From contig NZ_VOTZ01000017.1 in the NCBI RefSeq assembly GCF_024372745.1, positions 1 to 57,822 on the forward strand: a stretch of DNA of 57,822 bases, read 5' to 3'. The stretch is from Methanocalculus taiwanensis. GTDB taxonomy: Archaea > Halobacteriota > Methanomicrobia > Methanomicrobiales > Methanocorpusculaceae. Shown one piece after another: positions 16,916-26,916 of the stretch; position 1 is the first letter of the stretch; each line of letters opens with the position of its first letter. The position numbers and the translations under genes were made by a program. The notes beneath the pieces are model-generated. The model saw nothing but the letters and a program-made list of their open reading frames with translations, had not been told where the DNA came from and searched no databases.

Positions 16916-17757
16916 CTCGTTACCTCCAGGATCTTCGGCCCTTCATCTGCTACCATTGTGGAATATACCTTTCCAAATTGTGAGAGGACTGCCCCGGCAT
17001 CCTCCCCAATAGCAAACACACCTTCTCCGAGCATGGTCATGCTTGCCAGGATCCCGGCATTATCACATGCTGAGAGAATGGTATTTACCTGTTCGGTGAT
17101 CAGACCTGATGATTCGGCAAACTGCCTTGAGAGAATGAAAAAATCTTCGATATCCCGCGGGCACCTGCCGGGATACGCAGCAGCAACACGCTCCATTGAT
17201 GCAGGGGTAGAGAGCACGTTCTGTGTTGGGATTGGAGCGAGGCTGACGATCGCAACCGGCTCCATGCCAACATTGAGGCGACAAGTAACCCCGGTGATGC
17301 CGGGTGCGGTTCTGCATACAAGGCCGCCACCAAGCTCTGCTGCCACATCACCAAGCCCGTTTCCGCATTCCACCTCAATGCTGTGCGCAAGTTGGGCAAT
17401 CTCCGAAATTCCCATTGAGAGGGAGAAGATTTTGTTAGCGGCCATGATAGTTGCGAGAAGAGAGGCGGCAGAAAGTCCAAAGCCTGATCCGATCGGAAGC
17501 GCAGATTCTGTAACGATGGTCGCAGTCACCCCAAGCCTATCAAGCGCCTCCTCGATTGGGGGGGAGCCGCGATTGGCCATCCCATCTGCAAGAACCAACA
17601 CATCCGTGACTTCAGATCGTGTCACTGTTACCGTCACCCCATCACTGAGGACGAGTCCGGCACCTATGCTCCCGGTATCTTCAGGTCTCCCTCCGGTGAT
17701 CCGGGAGAAGTACCCTGAAATATGACCGGGAGAGTACGCTTTCACAGACGCCGGCAT
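16912..17757 (-). CDS. Pantoate kinase (GHMP family)
   Basis: A 281-residue COG1829 kinase that phosphorylates pantoate in archaeal CoA synthesis. The N-terminus is SVKAYSPGHISGYFS and the GHMP ATP-binding loop is LPIGSGFGLSAASLLA near residue 93. A C-terminal alpha/beta domain follows. Overlaps coaBC upstream by 16 nt and the ligase downstream by 4 nt. Confidence 0.92.
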   Translation of the reverse strand: MPASVKAYSPGHISGYFSRITGGRPEDTGSIGAGLVLSDGVTVTVTRSEVTDVLVLADGMANRGSPPIEEALDRLGVTATIVTESALPIGSGFGLSAASLLATIMAANKIFSLSMGISEIAQLAHSIEVECGNGLGDVAAELGGGLVCRTAPGITGVTCRLNVGMEPVAIVSLAPIPTQNVLSTPASMERVAAAYPGRCPRDIEDFFILSRQFAESSGLITEQVNTILSACDNAGILASMTMLGEGVFAIGEDAGAVLSQFGKVYSTMVADEGPKILEVTS

Positions 17758-18866
17758 ATCTCGAAAGCCACCTCCTCTTTTGTTGAAACAGCGATGTCAG
17801 GTCCATCCCCCATGATCAGAAATGTCCCCGCAGGAGAACCCATGACAGAAGGGGGATTGGCAACAACCAGTGATGCCCCCCGTTTCAGAAGCTCTCGTCC
17901 GAGATCTTCAGCATCATCTCCAAGTTTAAATCCGATTGTCCTGATCTTCGGATCAGACAAGGCACGATCAATAATTTTAGGGAGAGGGCGCAGTATCATC
18001 TGTTGCTCACTACCTGATGGAATCTTGCCTTCCCTTTGATTGGGTGCATAATCCGAGATGGCAGCAGCACTGATATAGATTTCTGCCCCCAGATCAAGTT
18101 CTTTTTTAACCGCTTCCATCATCTCACCTGCTGTTTCCACTGAAATATTCAAAACAGCCGGGAAATGGCCGGCATGGATCACCGTCACCTCTGCACCAAG
18201 CCTGAATGCTTCAAGGGCAATTTCGCGCCCCATCTGCCCGGATGATCGGGTGGTAAGGACACGTACATCATCAAGAGGCTCCCGGCAGGCGCCACTGGTG
18301 ATAAGGACCTTCTTCCCGGAAAGCGGCTGGCCGGACACCGCCCTCTCGCACCAGAGGACGATCTCTTCAATTGCGGCAACTTTTGCTTTTCCCTCCTCAA
18401 TACGAGGTGGGATCACAAGAATCCCATACTCCTGTACGATCTCAAGGTTTCTCATAACCGCCGGGTGCCTGTACATTGAATGGTGCATCGCAGGAGAGAG
18501 GACAATCGGCTGGCCGCTTCCAAGTGCAGTCGTTGCAAAGGTTGTTACGGTTGTATCGTCGATACCGCAGGCGATCTTGCTGATCGTATTGGCTGTACAG
18601 GGAGCAATCAGGAGGAGATCGGCCGTCCTGTCATCCCCGCAATAGATCACATGCTCGACATGTCCGGAAATCGCCGTGATCACCTCCCTGCCGGTTGCAT
18701 AGGTAAGGGCAGCCGGACTGATGATCCCCATTGCGGCATCCGAGAGCACAGCCTGCACCTCAGCACCTTTCCTCCGGAGCTCGTGCGCGAGCCGGACGCA
18801 CTCGACTGCGGCAATACTGCCTGTTATCGCCAGCACAATCAGTTTCCCCTGAAGTGTCTGTCTCAA
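17742..18866 (-). CDS. coaBC: Bifunctional phosphopantothenoylcysteine decarboxylase/phosphopantothenate-cysteine ligase
   Basis: A 374-residue fusion. The N-terminal flavin decarboxylase domain has LAITGSIAAVECVRLA, DLLLIAPCTANTISKIACG and the PAMHHSMY active-site motif. The C-terminal ligase domain has VLITSGACREPLDDVRVLT, SSGQMGREIA and ISAAAISDYAP. It makes 4'-phosphopantetheine by condensing cysteine with phosphopantothenate and decarboxylating the product. Its start overlaps taw2 by 4 nt. Confidence 0.93.
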   Translation of the reverse strand: MRQTLQGKLIVLAITGSIAAVECVRLAHELRRKGAEVQAVLSDAAMGIISPAALTYATGREVITAISGHVEHVIYCGDDRTADLLLIAPCTANTISKIACGIDDTTVTTFATTALGSGQPIVLSPAMHHSMYRHPAVMRNLEIVQEYGILVIPPRIEEGKAKVAAIEEIVLWCERAVSGQPLSGKKVLITSGACREPLDDVRVLTTRSSGQMGREIALEAFRLGAEVTVIHAGHFPAVLNISVETAGEMMEAVKKELDLGAEIYISAAAISDYAPNQREGKIPSGSEQQMILRPLPKIIDRALSDPKIRTIGFKLGDDAEDLGRELLKRGASLVVANPPSVMGSPAGTFLIMGDGPDIAVSTKEEVAFEICRRL

Positions 18867-19738
18867 CGAATCACCACATCCATAACGCTATGCCATATTC
18901 TGGGGGCATATTTCTTTATTCTATGCACTGTGATCTCTGCTTCAAATCCATCTTCAGATAACAGTGCCTTTATATGGTCACTATCCGGATTCACCGTATG
19001 AAGATGGATTATACTGCCATAATGAACATGCGGGGTCAGGCATTCAAGATAGTCCGCCGCATCAAAATGCCCCATGATCACGCGATCATATATTCCGGAG
19101 AGGAGATCCCGGCAGTCACCGCACGCCGGGACGACCTGATCAGATAGATCATTTTCCCGGATATTCCTGAGTAAATACTGATATGAATCGGGGTTCTTCT
19201 CCATCGCATGCACATATCCACCAGAAACAGCAGCAGGAAGAGTGAAGTAGCCGATCCCGGCAAACATATCTGCAATCCGCTCTTTCTTCCCAGACGATGA
19301 GACCTGGGATCTGATCCTATCTTTCTCACCCCGATTTCCCTGCGAGAACATCACCTTTGATGGATCGAGCCGGTATGAAATCCCGCATTCACGATGAAGA
19401 ACCTCATGCGGCATGCCTCTGATCACTTCATACGAGGGGATGCGGAGCGAACCGGAATGTCCTGGAATAAAAAGGATGCATTCGGGCTCTTCACGGGAGA
19501 GGATATCATCAATATCATCTGGTGTGGGTCTCTTCCCGTGGAAGAGGATAGTATCCCCAAGCCGCTGGTATCCACGCCCCCGCCGGCGCCTGTCAGGGAT
19601 GATAGTATCATAGGGTTCTCCCTCCTGCACAGGAACGTAGATGATATCGCCATCCCGGTACGGGCGATGTGACCGATCCACCCAGACGTACCCGGGAAGT
19701 GCAGAAAGTTCATCAGCTGAGAGGATTTTAGCACGCAT
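18863..19738 (-). CDS. Trm5/Taw2 family tRNA-Phe modification enzyme, probably Taw2
   Basis: A 291-residue class I SAM-binding protein. The tRNA-binding N-terminal domain is followed by SKVMFSQGNRGEKDRI and IADMFAGIGYFTLPAAV (SAM motif I), then HAMEKNPDSYQYLLRNI. Trm5 methyltransferases carry an NPP/NLP-type motif where this protein reads VIMGHFD. That is closer to Taw2, which transfers an aminocarboxypropyl group in wyosine synthesis. Its ATG shares one base with the nmd3 stop (TGATG). Trm5 activity cannot be excluded. Confidence 0.78.
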   Translation of the reverse strand: MRAKILSADELSALPGYVWVDRSHRPYRDGDIIYVPVQEGEPYDTIIPDRRRRGRGYQRLGDTILFHGKRPTPDDIDDILSREEPECILFIPGHSGSLRIPSYEVIRGMPHEVLHRECGISYRLDPSKVMFSQGNRGEKDRIRSQVSSSGKKERIADMFAGIGYFTLPAAVSGGYVHAMEKNPDSYQYLLRNIRENDLSDQVVPACGDCRDLLSGIYDRVIMGHFDAADYLECLTPHVHYGSIIHLHTVNPDSDHIKALLSEDGFEAEITVHRIKKYAPRIWHSVMDVVIR

Positions 19739-20778
19739 CAGTATCCAACCAGAACGAGCGTATCAGCATCACGGAGAATGGATACAGCGCCACCTGCCTG
19801 CGTATGGCAGCCTTTCGGTGAAGGAATCTCAAGGGGGAGGTGCGTCTTTGGATCAAGGATACCAAGGGTATCCCCTTCATGGTAGGTCACCATCGCCTCC
19901 TCGGCATCACGGATATTCCCTATGAGACGAACGCTCGCATCATCACGGAAGCTCCTCGGCTGCATGGTAAGCAGGTGCTTTGTCCTGAGCGTGTTTCCAT
20001 CGGATCCCGTGACCTGATAGTATTCATCCTTCATCACGACTACATCCCCACGGACGATTCTGGGGAGCCGGATTGACCATGTAACACGGTATAGCCGTTT
20101 CCCCTCTTTCTCACCGACAAGTTTCGGATGTGAGGTCGATTTTGCGCCAAAATACGATGATATGTCATTGACAATCGACTGCCCAAGACCAAGAGAAGAG
20201 ACGATAATATCAACTCCATCCTTTGAAGAATCGATAGAGGAAACAAATGAGAGGCGATCACCTCCCTGCTGTGCGGTATCCTCAGCCTGCCATGCGATCT
20301 CAGCGGATCTTCTGCTCTCCCACTCGGTCAGGCGCCTCTCTTCCCCCCTGACCTGAATGATTCCCTCATAATAGCTTCCTGAGATCCGGCAGCACCGGTC
20401 ACACTGTTCTTTGCCCCAGACGATCAGCACCTGAAAATCACCTTTGACAGGGATGCCATAACAGGTTCCGGATAATACCAGGTACGCCTTTGAGCGGTTG
20501 GAACTGATATCCCGGATCGTCATCTCCATCGCATGATCCCGTACATCAGGGTGGAACCGGATTCCATCGATGACAAGTGAGCGCCCCAGATCCTCCTTTT
20601 CCATCACAGAATCAGACCAGGTGCTGCCGACCTTGCGTGATCCACAGCTTGGGCAGAGGATCGTCTCAACCCGTGGCGACACTGTCACCCATTCGATCTC
20701 ATGAAGCCGGCAGGGGCCGCAGAGCCCGTCTTCGGAGGGACGGCCACACCGGGGGCAGATGGTTTCTTTGATACTCAT
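19738..20778 (-). CDS. NMD3 family 60S/50S export-adaptor homologue
   Basis: A 346-residue archaeal NMD3. Zinc-binding Cys pairs are in CPRCGRPSEDGLCGPC (residues 9-24), CPSCGSRKVG (about 42) and CDRC (about 135). A large central domain and a C-terminal OB-like region follow. In eukaryotes NMD3 escorts the large ribosomal subunit; in archaea a role in 50S maturation is presumed. First gene of the overlapping operon leading to the CoA genes. DUF424 lies 6 nt upstream, so the transcript may begin further up. Confidence 0.85.
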   Translation of the reverse strand: MSIKETICPRCGRPSEDGLCGPCRLHEIEWVTVSPRVETILCPSCGSRKVGSTWSDSVMEKEDLGRSLVIDGIRFHPDVRDHAMEMTIRDISSNRSKAYLVLSGTCYGIPVKGDFQVLIVWGKEQCDRCCRISGSYYEGIIQVRGEERRLTEWESRRSAEIAWQAEDTAQQGGDRLSFVSSIDSSKDGVDIIVSSLGLGQSIVNDISSYFGAKSTSHPKLVGEKEGKRLYRVTWSIRLPRIVRGDVVVMKDEYYQVTGSDGNTLRTKHLLTMQPRSFRDDASVRLIGNIRDAEEAMVTYHEGDTLGILDPKTHLPLEIPSPKGCHTQAGGAVSILRDADTLVLVGY

Positions 20779-20784
20779 GATCTT

Positions 20785-21075
20785 CTATTGTATGAATTGT
20801 GCATGTGGAACAGATCCGATCATCAGGCATGACGACCTTTTGATACAGCCCAGTGATATGGCTATCTCAACAACCTGTGTTCCGATGATATTCGCATTGC
20901 CCGCATGTGTAAGAGCATGCCGTACCTCCTCTTCAGAGGCAGGCGTATCCCCATAAAAATCCCTGGTAACCGTAATCTCGATATCGCCTTCAGTAAGTGT
21001 TTTTCCAAGAAGCTCGCTGTCGCAGACGGCAACGACCTGCCCGCCTCCCAGCTCTCTGTGGATCTTTAAGAACAT
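20785..21075 (-). CDS. DUF424 family protein
   Basis: A 96-residue COG2412 protein: MFLKIHRELGGGQVVAVCDSELLGKTL, GNANIIGTQVVEIAISLGCI and the C-terminal GSVPHAQFIQ are conserved. Function unknown. Its stop is only 6 nt before the nmd3 start, consistent with a translation- or ribosome-linked role, which is an inference from position. Confidence 0.8.
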   Translation of the reverse strand: MFLKIHRELGGGQVVAVCDSELLGKTLTEGDIEITVTRDFYGDTPASEEEVRHALTHAGNANIIGTQVVEIAISLGCIKRSSCLMIGSVPHAQFIQ

Positions 21076-21118
21076 TATTTAGTATGTGGTGTCATGGGGC
21101 AAAAAGGATCGTTTCATA

Positions 21119-21946
21119 TCAGAGGGAGATCTCAACACCATAGACCTCTTCGGGCACCTCTGCATGAATGCGCCAGATATCCTCTTCAGTAAATAGCCCT
21201 GATTCATAATACCTGAGTGTAAACCTTGGCACAGAACGGGGGCCGAGTACCGAGCCGGGACGGTCGCGTTCATCCATATAATCACTCTCCATCGTAAAGG
21301 CCCTGCCATCCCGTGCAGCGTGTGCAATGCCATCATGGTTTGCAATAAATGAAGGGTGAAGCGGTGTATCAGGTGTGGCGAAATGTTTTACCACTCGTGC
21401 AATAGGCATACCTGCTTTCTCTGCCATATCAACAACATCAGTACAGGGTCCGCTCTCTGCATGCAGCTGGACTGCACACCCGCATTCGGCGGCATGTTCA
21501 AGCGAGGCATATAATACCCGGTTTGATGCCTCCCATACGGCTGAATCAACCTCATAATGAGGACGGCCGCTTTTCAGGGCGACAGCCGATCCATTCCGGA
21601 CATAGTCGGCCGCCAGTCCGAGTGCCCCGATCATCAGGGATTCGGCTTCCTGAAGACTCATCCGTTCGGTCATTTTCGTTATTTCCGCTGGATGAACACC
21701 GAGGATTGGGAACGCCACCACTCCCTCCCGGCAGCACTCCTCAGCAAGTGTGATTGTCTTCTGAAAGACCACGCGAAAATCTTCGGGCACGCCCGGCGTG
21801 ATTCCATATGACCATGAGGGTTTTGTCACCAGGAAGATATGGGTTCCCCCGGAGCGGGCAAACTCTTTCACTGCCCTAATTCCAATTCCTCTCTCAGGAT
21901 CGATATGGATATGATCATCTGTTATGGGAAAGCGTTGTTTTGGCAT
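21119..21946 (-). CDS. TatD-like metal-dependent hydrolase (COG1831)
   Basis: A 275-residue amidohydrolase-fold protein. Candidate metal ligands are the HIH of TDDHIHIDPERG (residues 9-20), AVALKSGRPHYEVD, AVQLHAESG, VVKHFATPDTPLHPS and ESDYMDERDRPGSVLGPRS. The archaeal COG1831 group has no defined substrate. One base separates it from mptD upstream, so they are probably co-transcribed. Confidence 0.78.
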   Translation of the reverse strand: MPKQRFPITDDHIHIDPERGIGIRAVKEFARSGGTHIFLVTKPSWSYGITPGVPEDFRVVFQKTITLAEECCREGVVAFPILGVHPAEITKMTERMSLQEAESLMIGALGLAADYVRNGSAVALKSGRPHYEVDSAVWEASNRVLYASLEHAAECGCAVQLHAESGPCTDVVDMAEKAGMPIARVVKHFATPDTPLHPSFIANHDGIAHAARDGRAFTMESDYMDERDRPGSVLGPRSVPRFTLRYYESGLFTEEDIWRIHAEVPEEVYGVEISL

Positions 21947-21947
21947 A

Positions 21948-22271
21948 TCAATCGATGATAGACATCATAGGATAGCCGTTCTCATACCGGAGTGCAGCTG
22001 TACAGGTCGCATCACCCACGCGTGTTGAGATTGTAACAGCAAACATCCTGCCAGAAACTTCAGAATACCCAAACGGGTTCTCAAGCATAACAGATCTATC
22101 AAGCTCCACCTTCACTTTTGTTACATATGGCTGTAGGCTGACTGCCGATTCTATCGCTTTTTCAATTGATGCTGCTGTCTCCGGGGATACCGGAGTGCCG
22201 ACGAACTGGTGGTAGAGGGCACCAAGTTTAATCGCCGCTTCAAAGACTGCACGTTCCCTGTCTGTTGGCAT
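21948..22271 (-). CDS. mptD: Archaeal dihydroneopterin aldolase
   Basis: A 107-residue MptD (formerly DUF381) enzyme. It cleaves dihydroneopterin to 6-hydroxymethyl-dihydropterin and glycolaldehyde on the methanopterin pathway. Signatures are EAAIKLGALYHQFVGTPVS, the ESAVSLQPYV block and LRYENGYPMMSI at the C-terminus. It is unrelated to bacterial FolB. Slightly short, but both ends align with the family as I know it. Confidence 0.87.
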   Translation of the reverse strand: MPTDRERAVFEAAIKLGALYHQFVGTPVSPETAASIEKAIESAVSLQPYVTKVKVELDRSVMLENPFGYSEVSGRMFAVTISTRVGDATCTAALRYENGYPMMSIID

Positions 22272-22279
22272 ATTATCAC

Positions 22280-24400
22280 CTATATTAATTTTATAAGCCC
22301 GTTACGAGGCGAGAGTGCCTCGCCACCCCTGAGAAGCGCCTCGATCTGCTTCTCGATCGAATCGCGGGCAAACCCTTTCTGAACCAGTATCTCCTGCACC
22401 TGTTCGATCCGGGCAGTCCCGCTTTCGTCCCCGGACTGGCGGATCGTCTCTTTAATACTCCGGATCAGATCCCGGCTCTGCTTGGATACACCTGTTACAA
22501 TCTTATCGATATCAAAGGAGCCGGTCTGTGGATCATATGCTACTTTTCGTAAGCAGCTGTCAACAATCCGGATCACCCGGACAGCATCATCCCGCTCAAT
22601 CGACATCGAAAGGCGCGTGCGTGCACTTGCTTCAGCCAGCCTGACGAGCGCTTCGAGCTGGCGTGCAGTTACCGGGACAGGCTTATCGGCAGATGCCAGG
22701 TTCCTGAGTTTCATATAATATTCAACAAGCGTTCCCTTTGCTTCTTCTGTTATGATCGGAAACGAATTCCGTTTTGCATAGGCGATGTACTTCCGGAAGA
22801 GCACCGGATCGATCTCAGGTGTAACCGGTGCGAGCTCGCGCTCGATATATTCCTCGTTGACGCCATCAATCGGATTTTTTTTGTGCTGCATGATCAGCTC
22901 GCCGACTGAATGAGCTTTTAAGATATGCAGGGCAATTGCTTCATCACGCTGTTTTTCAGGCTTATCGGTCATGATGAAGATCAGATCAAAACGCGACAGA
23001 AGCGATGGCGGCATGTTGATCTGCTCGGATATCCCGACATATTCATCAAATCGGCCAAGCTTTGGGTTTGCAGCACCGAGAAGTGCACACCGGGATTTGA
23101 GCGTCGCGGTGATTCCTGCTTTTGCAATTGAGATCGTCTGCTGCTCCATTGCTTCATGGAGTGATGAACGATCCTCTTTGGCCATCTTATCCATCTCATC
23201 GACTGCCGCAACGCCCATATCCGCCAGAACGAGTGCACCTGCTTCAAGTGTCCATTTTCCATCCCCAAACTCATCCTTCACCGCCGCAGCAGTCAGACCG
23301 GCTGATGTTGCGGATTTTCCAGAGGTGTAGATGCCCCGCGGAGAGAGTTTCACGACGTACCTCAGTAGCTGTGATTTGGCAATACCAGGATCTCCGACAA
23401 GAAGGACATGGATATCCCCTCGGAGTGTGCTCCCATCAGGCATCTCTTTTGCAATACCGCCAAAGAGCTGAAGGGACACCGCCTCCTTGACATCATCATT
23501 TCCATAGATCGTGGGGGCAATGGAATGGGCGATCTTTCTGTAGAGATTTGGATCCCGTGCGAGCTCAAGGATCTGTGCCTCATCCTCTTCAGTGATATTG
23601 ACCTCTTCAAACTCCTTTTCCCCAAACTCTATCGAGTTGCAGTCGAGGTAAATATCAAATGTGGTGCTCTTTGTGCCGGAATTAACTCGCTGGATGGAAC
23701 GAAGCACGCCATTGACGATGACCCGATCGCCTGGTGCGGCAAGCCCCGTCAGGTCATCTGTTGCATCGATATCAAGGATCTGTGGCTGTTCACCGCCACG
23801 GAGCCCTTCGGGGATCTCCTGAATCCTGATCTTCTGCGCATCCACAAATTTGGACTTAAGATGGATCAGTTCAAGCCTTTTATGAGTGCAATCAGCCATT
23901 CCACAGGATTCGGGTTCCACAAATTTTCCATATCCCTGTTCGCGCAGGGTCATGTGCCCTGAAGGGCACCGGAAGACAGCTTCGACGATCCGGGGGCGAA
24001 CCTCGGTGGTCTTCCGGATAATTCCTTCAACCGATACGAAGGTATTCATCTGTTCGGAACGGATATCACGAACCAGCGTTTTCCGCGGGAGGTTGATAAA
24101 CCTGATATTCATCCGCGGGATGATCTCATGGGCATCTTTTCGTGCAAGAAGGTTATGTGCCCGTAATGCATCACGGACCTCGGCAAAGACCTTATTTGGG
24201 TAGGAGAGGAGCTCATCGGCAAGCCTGACACCACTCTTTCCAAACTTCTGCAATGTCTCGTAATTGATGATCAGGGATCGTTTATAGGGAAATTCACGGC
24301 CGATGGTGCGGATCTCCTGTTTATATTTTTTTGAGAGGAAATCCGCCCATTCCTTTGATTTATCGACGACTTCCACGTCAAATGATTCATCATCGATCAA
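22280..24400 (-). CDS. mcm: Replicative DNA helicase MCM
   Basis: A 706-residue minichromosome maintenance helicase forming the hexameric 3'-5' replicative helicase. The N-terminal OB domain has zinc ligands C145, H149, C166 and C171. The AAA+ core has Walker [12 protein letters not shown] (337-346), Walker [10 protein letters not shown] (398-406) and arginine finger [10 protein letters not shown] (467-475). A C-terminal winged-helix region follows. No intein. Its start overlaps the rfcS stop by 4 nt, giving a replication operon. Confidence 0.96.
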   Translation of the reverse strand: MIDDESFDVEVVDKSKEWADFLSKKYKQEIRTIGREFPYKRSLIINYETLQKFGKSGVRLADELLSYPNKVFAEVRDALRAHNLLARKDAHEIIPRMNIRFINLPRKTLVRDIRSEQMNTFVSVEGIIRKTTEVRPRIVEAVFRCPSGHMTLREQGYGKFVEPESCGMADCTHKRLELIHLKSKFVDAQKIRIQEIPEGLRGGEQPQILDIDATDDLTGLAAPGDRVIVNGVLRSIQRVNSGTKSTTFDIYLDCNSIEFGEKEFEEVNITEEDEAQILELARDPNLYRKIAHSIAPTIYGNDDVKEAVSLQLFGGIAKEMPDGSTLRGDIHVLLVGDPGIAKSQLLRYVVKLSPRGIYTSGKSATSAGLTAAAVKDEFGDGKWTLEAGALVLADMGVAAVDEMDKMAKEDRSSLHEAMEQQTISIAKAGITATLKSRCALLGAANPKLGRFDEYVGISEQINMPPSLLSRFDLIFIMTDKPEKQRDEAIALHILKAHSVGELIMQHKKNPIDGVNEEYIERELAPVTPEIDPVLFRKYIAYAKRNSFPIITEEAKGTLVEYYMKLRNLASADKPVPVTARQLEALVRLAEASARTRLSMSIERDDAVRVIRIVDSCLRKVAYDPQTGSFDIDKIVTGVSKQSRDLIRSIKETIRQSGDESGTARIEQVQEILVQKGFARDSIEKQIEALLRGGEALSPRNGLIKLI

Positions 24401-25380
24401 TGTTGATCAATCCCTCTCTGCCTCAATGCTGAGAGGACAAAACGTGCGATCATCGCTTCCATCTGAAGATCGCCCTGTGCCCCCTCCGAAATCCGAAAGT
24501 CCGCTTCACCGATATGGTCAATCAGCTCAACTTTCAGCATACGATCAAGCTCCATCGCAACCAGGTGCCGGTAACACTGGCTGAGAAGTTCATTTGGTGC
24601 AATACCACGTTCCCTGATAAGTGACGAGAGATGCCGTTCTGCACCCTCGAAATCCCCGGATAAAGAGAGGGTGAGAAGAGATGCAATCTCCTCGGGTTTT
24701 GCGGCAGCACTGATCTCGTAGATCTGCTCTTCCGTGATATTCTGTGTGACAACAGCAGCACCCTGGAGCGCATTAATCGCCTTTCGCATATCTCCCTGTG
24801 CAACATAAACGATTGCATCCCCGGCTTTGGGAGTTACCGTGATGCCCTCAAGTGCAGCTATTCGTCGAACCTCTTCCTTCACATCATCTGAGGTGAGAGG
24901 CCGGAACCGGTAGAGTGCGCACCTGCTCTGGATAGGATCGATGATCTTTGTTGAGTAATTGCAGGAGAGGATGAAACGGCAGCTCTCAGCATAATTTTCC
25001 ATTGTTCTACGTAATGCCGCCTGTGCATCTGTTGTCAGCGCATCCGCCTCATCCAGAAAGAGGATCTTAAATGAGGCATTGCCCATCGGGGAGGTTCGGG
25101 CAAACTGCTTGATCTGGTTCCGTACAACGTCAATACCCCGTTCATCAGAGGCATTCAGCTCACGGAAGTTCATCCGCCAGTCTTCACCAAAAAGTTCACG
25201 TGCAAGAGCCACAGCCGCGGTTGTCTTCCCCACTCCCGGGCTGCCAGTAAATAGAAGATGAGGAAGGCTTCCCCGGTTGACATAGCTTTGCAGACGCTCT
25301 ACGATATCCCTATGGCCAACCATATCTGCTAACCGTAATGGCCGGTACTTCTCGATCCAGATCCCGTGGATATCCTCCAT
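24397..25380 (-). CDS. rfcS: Replication factor C small subunit
   Basis: A 327-residue canonical clamp-loader small subunit. RFC box II is [16 protein letters not shown]; Walker A is [12 protein letters not shown]; Walker B is LFLDEADAL; sensor 1 is SCNYSTKI; and the SRC box is [10 protein letters not shown]. All catalytic residues are present, in contrast to the paralogue at 15204. It lies directly upstream of mcm and is divergent from the RPA-associated gene, with 82 nt between them. Confidence 0.95.
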   Translation of the reverse strand: MEDIHGIWIEKYRPLRLADMVGHRDIVERLQSYVNRGSLPHLLFTGSPGVGKTTAAVALARELFGEDWRMNFRELNASDERGIDVVRNQIKQFARTSPMGNASFKILFLDEADALTTDAQAALRRTMENYAESCRFILSCNYSTKIIDPIQSRCALYRFRPLTSDDVKEEVRRIAALEGITVTPKAGDAIVYVAQGDMRKAINALQGAAVVTQNITEEQIYEISAAAKPEEIASLLTLSLSGDFEGAERHLSSLIRERGIAPNELLSQCYRHLVAMELDRMLKVELIDHIGEADFRISEGAQGDLQMEAMIARFVLSALRQRGIDQH

Positions 25381-25462
25381 GCATGATCATTAGATCCCAC
25401 CTGATGAAAAGGATACGTTCCATCGATACCCTGATGCCTCACGCAGTTGACATAATGAGACA

Positions 25463-26155
25463 ATGGCATATGCAATCAATCCTGTCGGCTGGGTCTTCGC
25501 AGACGAGCTCCACCGTGCAGAAAGGGGAGATAATGGTTTTATCACGCCTACCGGAGCCAGTCTCCACCGCCTCTTCCAAATCGGCGTCCTGACGGAAGTG
25601 CATGTGCAGAATAGCCGTGCGGTTGAAGCACGGATGAGTGATCCCACCGGAGGAATCGCGATCTCGGTGAACCGCTCATGCCCGCTCGTTGCCGATCTTC
25701 TTGCCGCAACAGAACCGCCTGCATTTGTTGCCATCTCAGGTGAGCTCTCACAGCGTGGACGCGAAGAGATCCGCGTGATTGCGGATTCGTGCAAGGTGGT
25801 GGAGCGGGAAGATAGGGATCGGTTCGTCCACCTATGCGCGGAAGAGACATTACAAAGGCTTGAGCAGAGAGGCTCTCTCTCTGACGAACAGCGGGAGATA
25901 GCTGAGATGGTGCAGAAGGCGCTGAAGGTGGTCAGCGGACAGCCGATAGTACAGCTGGGTGGAGCTGATGATAAGGAAGAGATGGTGCGCTTCATCGTTG
26001 AGCTTTCAGGACCTAAAGGGGCTCAGCTCGATGAGGTGATCCGGCGTGCAGATGAAGCGGGGATCAACGAGAATAAGGCAAAGGCAGCCTTAATCGCTCT
26101 CCTTGAAGAGGGAGACTGCTATATGCCGACAAACAGCATAATCAGGCTTCTATGA
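25463..26155 (+). CDS. RPA-associated protein (COG3390-like)
   Basis: A 230-residue protein with an N-terminal OB-fold-like region (FADELHRAERGDNGFITPTGA, RMSDPTGGIAISVNR). A C-terminal winged-helix-like region ends in KAKAALIALLEEGDCYMPTNSIIRL. Archaeal members are encoded next to single-strand binding proteins and are thought to join RPA in repair. No rpa gene is adjacent here. Its TGA overlaps the phosphoesterase ATG by 4 nt. Confidence 0.75.
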   Translation: MAYAINPVGWVFADELHRAERGDNGFITPTGASLHRLFQIGVLTEVHVQNSRAVEARMSDPTGGIAISVNRSCPLVADLLAATEPPAFVAISGELSQRGREEIRVIADSCKVVEREDRDRFVHLCAEETLQRLEQRGSLSDEQREIAEMVQKALKVVSGQPIVQLGGADDKEEMVRFIVELSGPKGAQLDEVIRRADEAGINENKAKAALIALLEEGDCYMPTNSIIRLL

Positions 26156-26916
26156 AACCACGGTTTCTTCCAGGGGGGCCGGCACTCCTGATAAACCGTT
26201 CGATCTCAATTCTCGTTCTTGCGGACATCCATCTCGGTGTTGAGAGTGCACTCGATTGCGCCGGTTGGCACCTGAAGAGCTATACAGACAATCGGCTCCA
26301 GCGGATCCTCGCCTGTATCGATGAAGCCGATCCCGATCTTCTGGTTATCCTTGGCGATTTGAAGCATTCTGTGCCACGGATTACCTGGCAGGAGCATACG
26401 GAGCTGCCAAGGGTTCTTGATGCAATCAGGCGGCAGGTAGATCTCAGGCTTCTTCCAGGAAACCATGATGCCGGGATCGAACGATATATGGAACCAGAAG
26501 AGATCCTGAATAAGAATGGGGTAATAATCGACGGAACCGGGTACCTTCATGGCCATACCTACCCTTCACCGGATCTTGCAGGGCACCTTATTGTTGCAGG
26601 CCATCACCACCCTGTCCTCCACCTCTATGATGAGGTTGGCTGTTCCCTTAGGGGTACTCCGGCGTACCTGCTTGCAGAAGTAGATGAGGGGCAGCTCCGC
26701 ATGGATTCGGTATCATCATCCACACGGCTCCTGCTTGTACCTGCCTTTTATGAGTATGCAGGCGGGATAGATATCAGAACAATCCCCGAGAGTGGTATAT
26801 CACCCCTTTCCCGGAGCATCAGGATAAACACTGCAGAGGTGTTTCTTCAGGATGGAACCTACATCGACACCCTCGGATCACTCAGATCCGATCCACATTA
26901 TCGCCCTTCTGCATGA
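26152..26916 (+). CDS. Calcineurin-like metallophosphoesterase (COG1407)
   Basis: A 254-residue phosphoesterase. Metal-binding motifs are LADIHLGVE, ILGDLKH, LPGNHD and VAGHHHPVLHL, so the di-metal site is complete. In archaea this family is commonly encoded beside Lhr-type helicases, as it is here, which suggests a role in DNA or RNA end processing. The substrate is not known. Its 3' end overlaps the Lhr gene by 65 nt if the first ATG of lhr is used. Confidence 0.83.
   Translation: MKPRFLPGGPALLINRSISILVLADIHLGVESALDCAGWHLKSYTDNRLQRILACIDEADPDLLVILGDLKHSVPRITWQEHTELPRVLDAIRRQVDLRLLPGNHDAGIERYMEPEEILNKNGVIIDGTGYLHGHTYPSPDLAGHLIVAGHHHPVLHLYDEVGCSLRGTPAYLLAEVDEGQLRMDSVSSSTRLLLVPAFYEYAGGIDIRTIPESGISPLSRSIRINTAEVFLQDGTYIDTLGSLRSDPHYRPSA

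Noticed and set aside
18863-19738. Firm call as Trm5 tRNA (guanine-37 N1) methyltransferase
   Set aside because: The NPP/NLP-type catalytic motif is absent. VIMGH fits Taw2 better, so only a family-level call is made.
22280-24400. Intein in MCM
   Set aside because: The 706-residue frame runs through all motifs without insertion.
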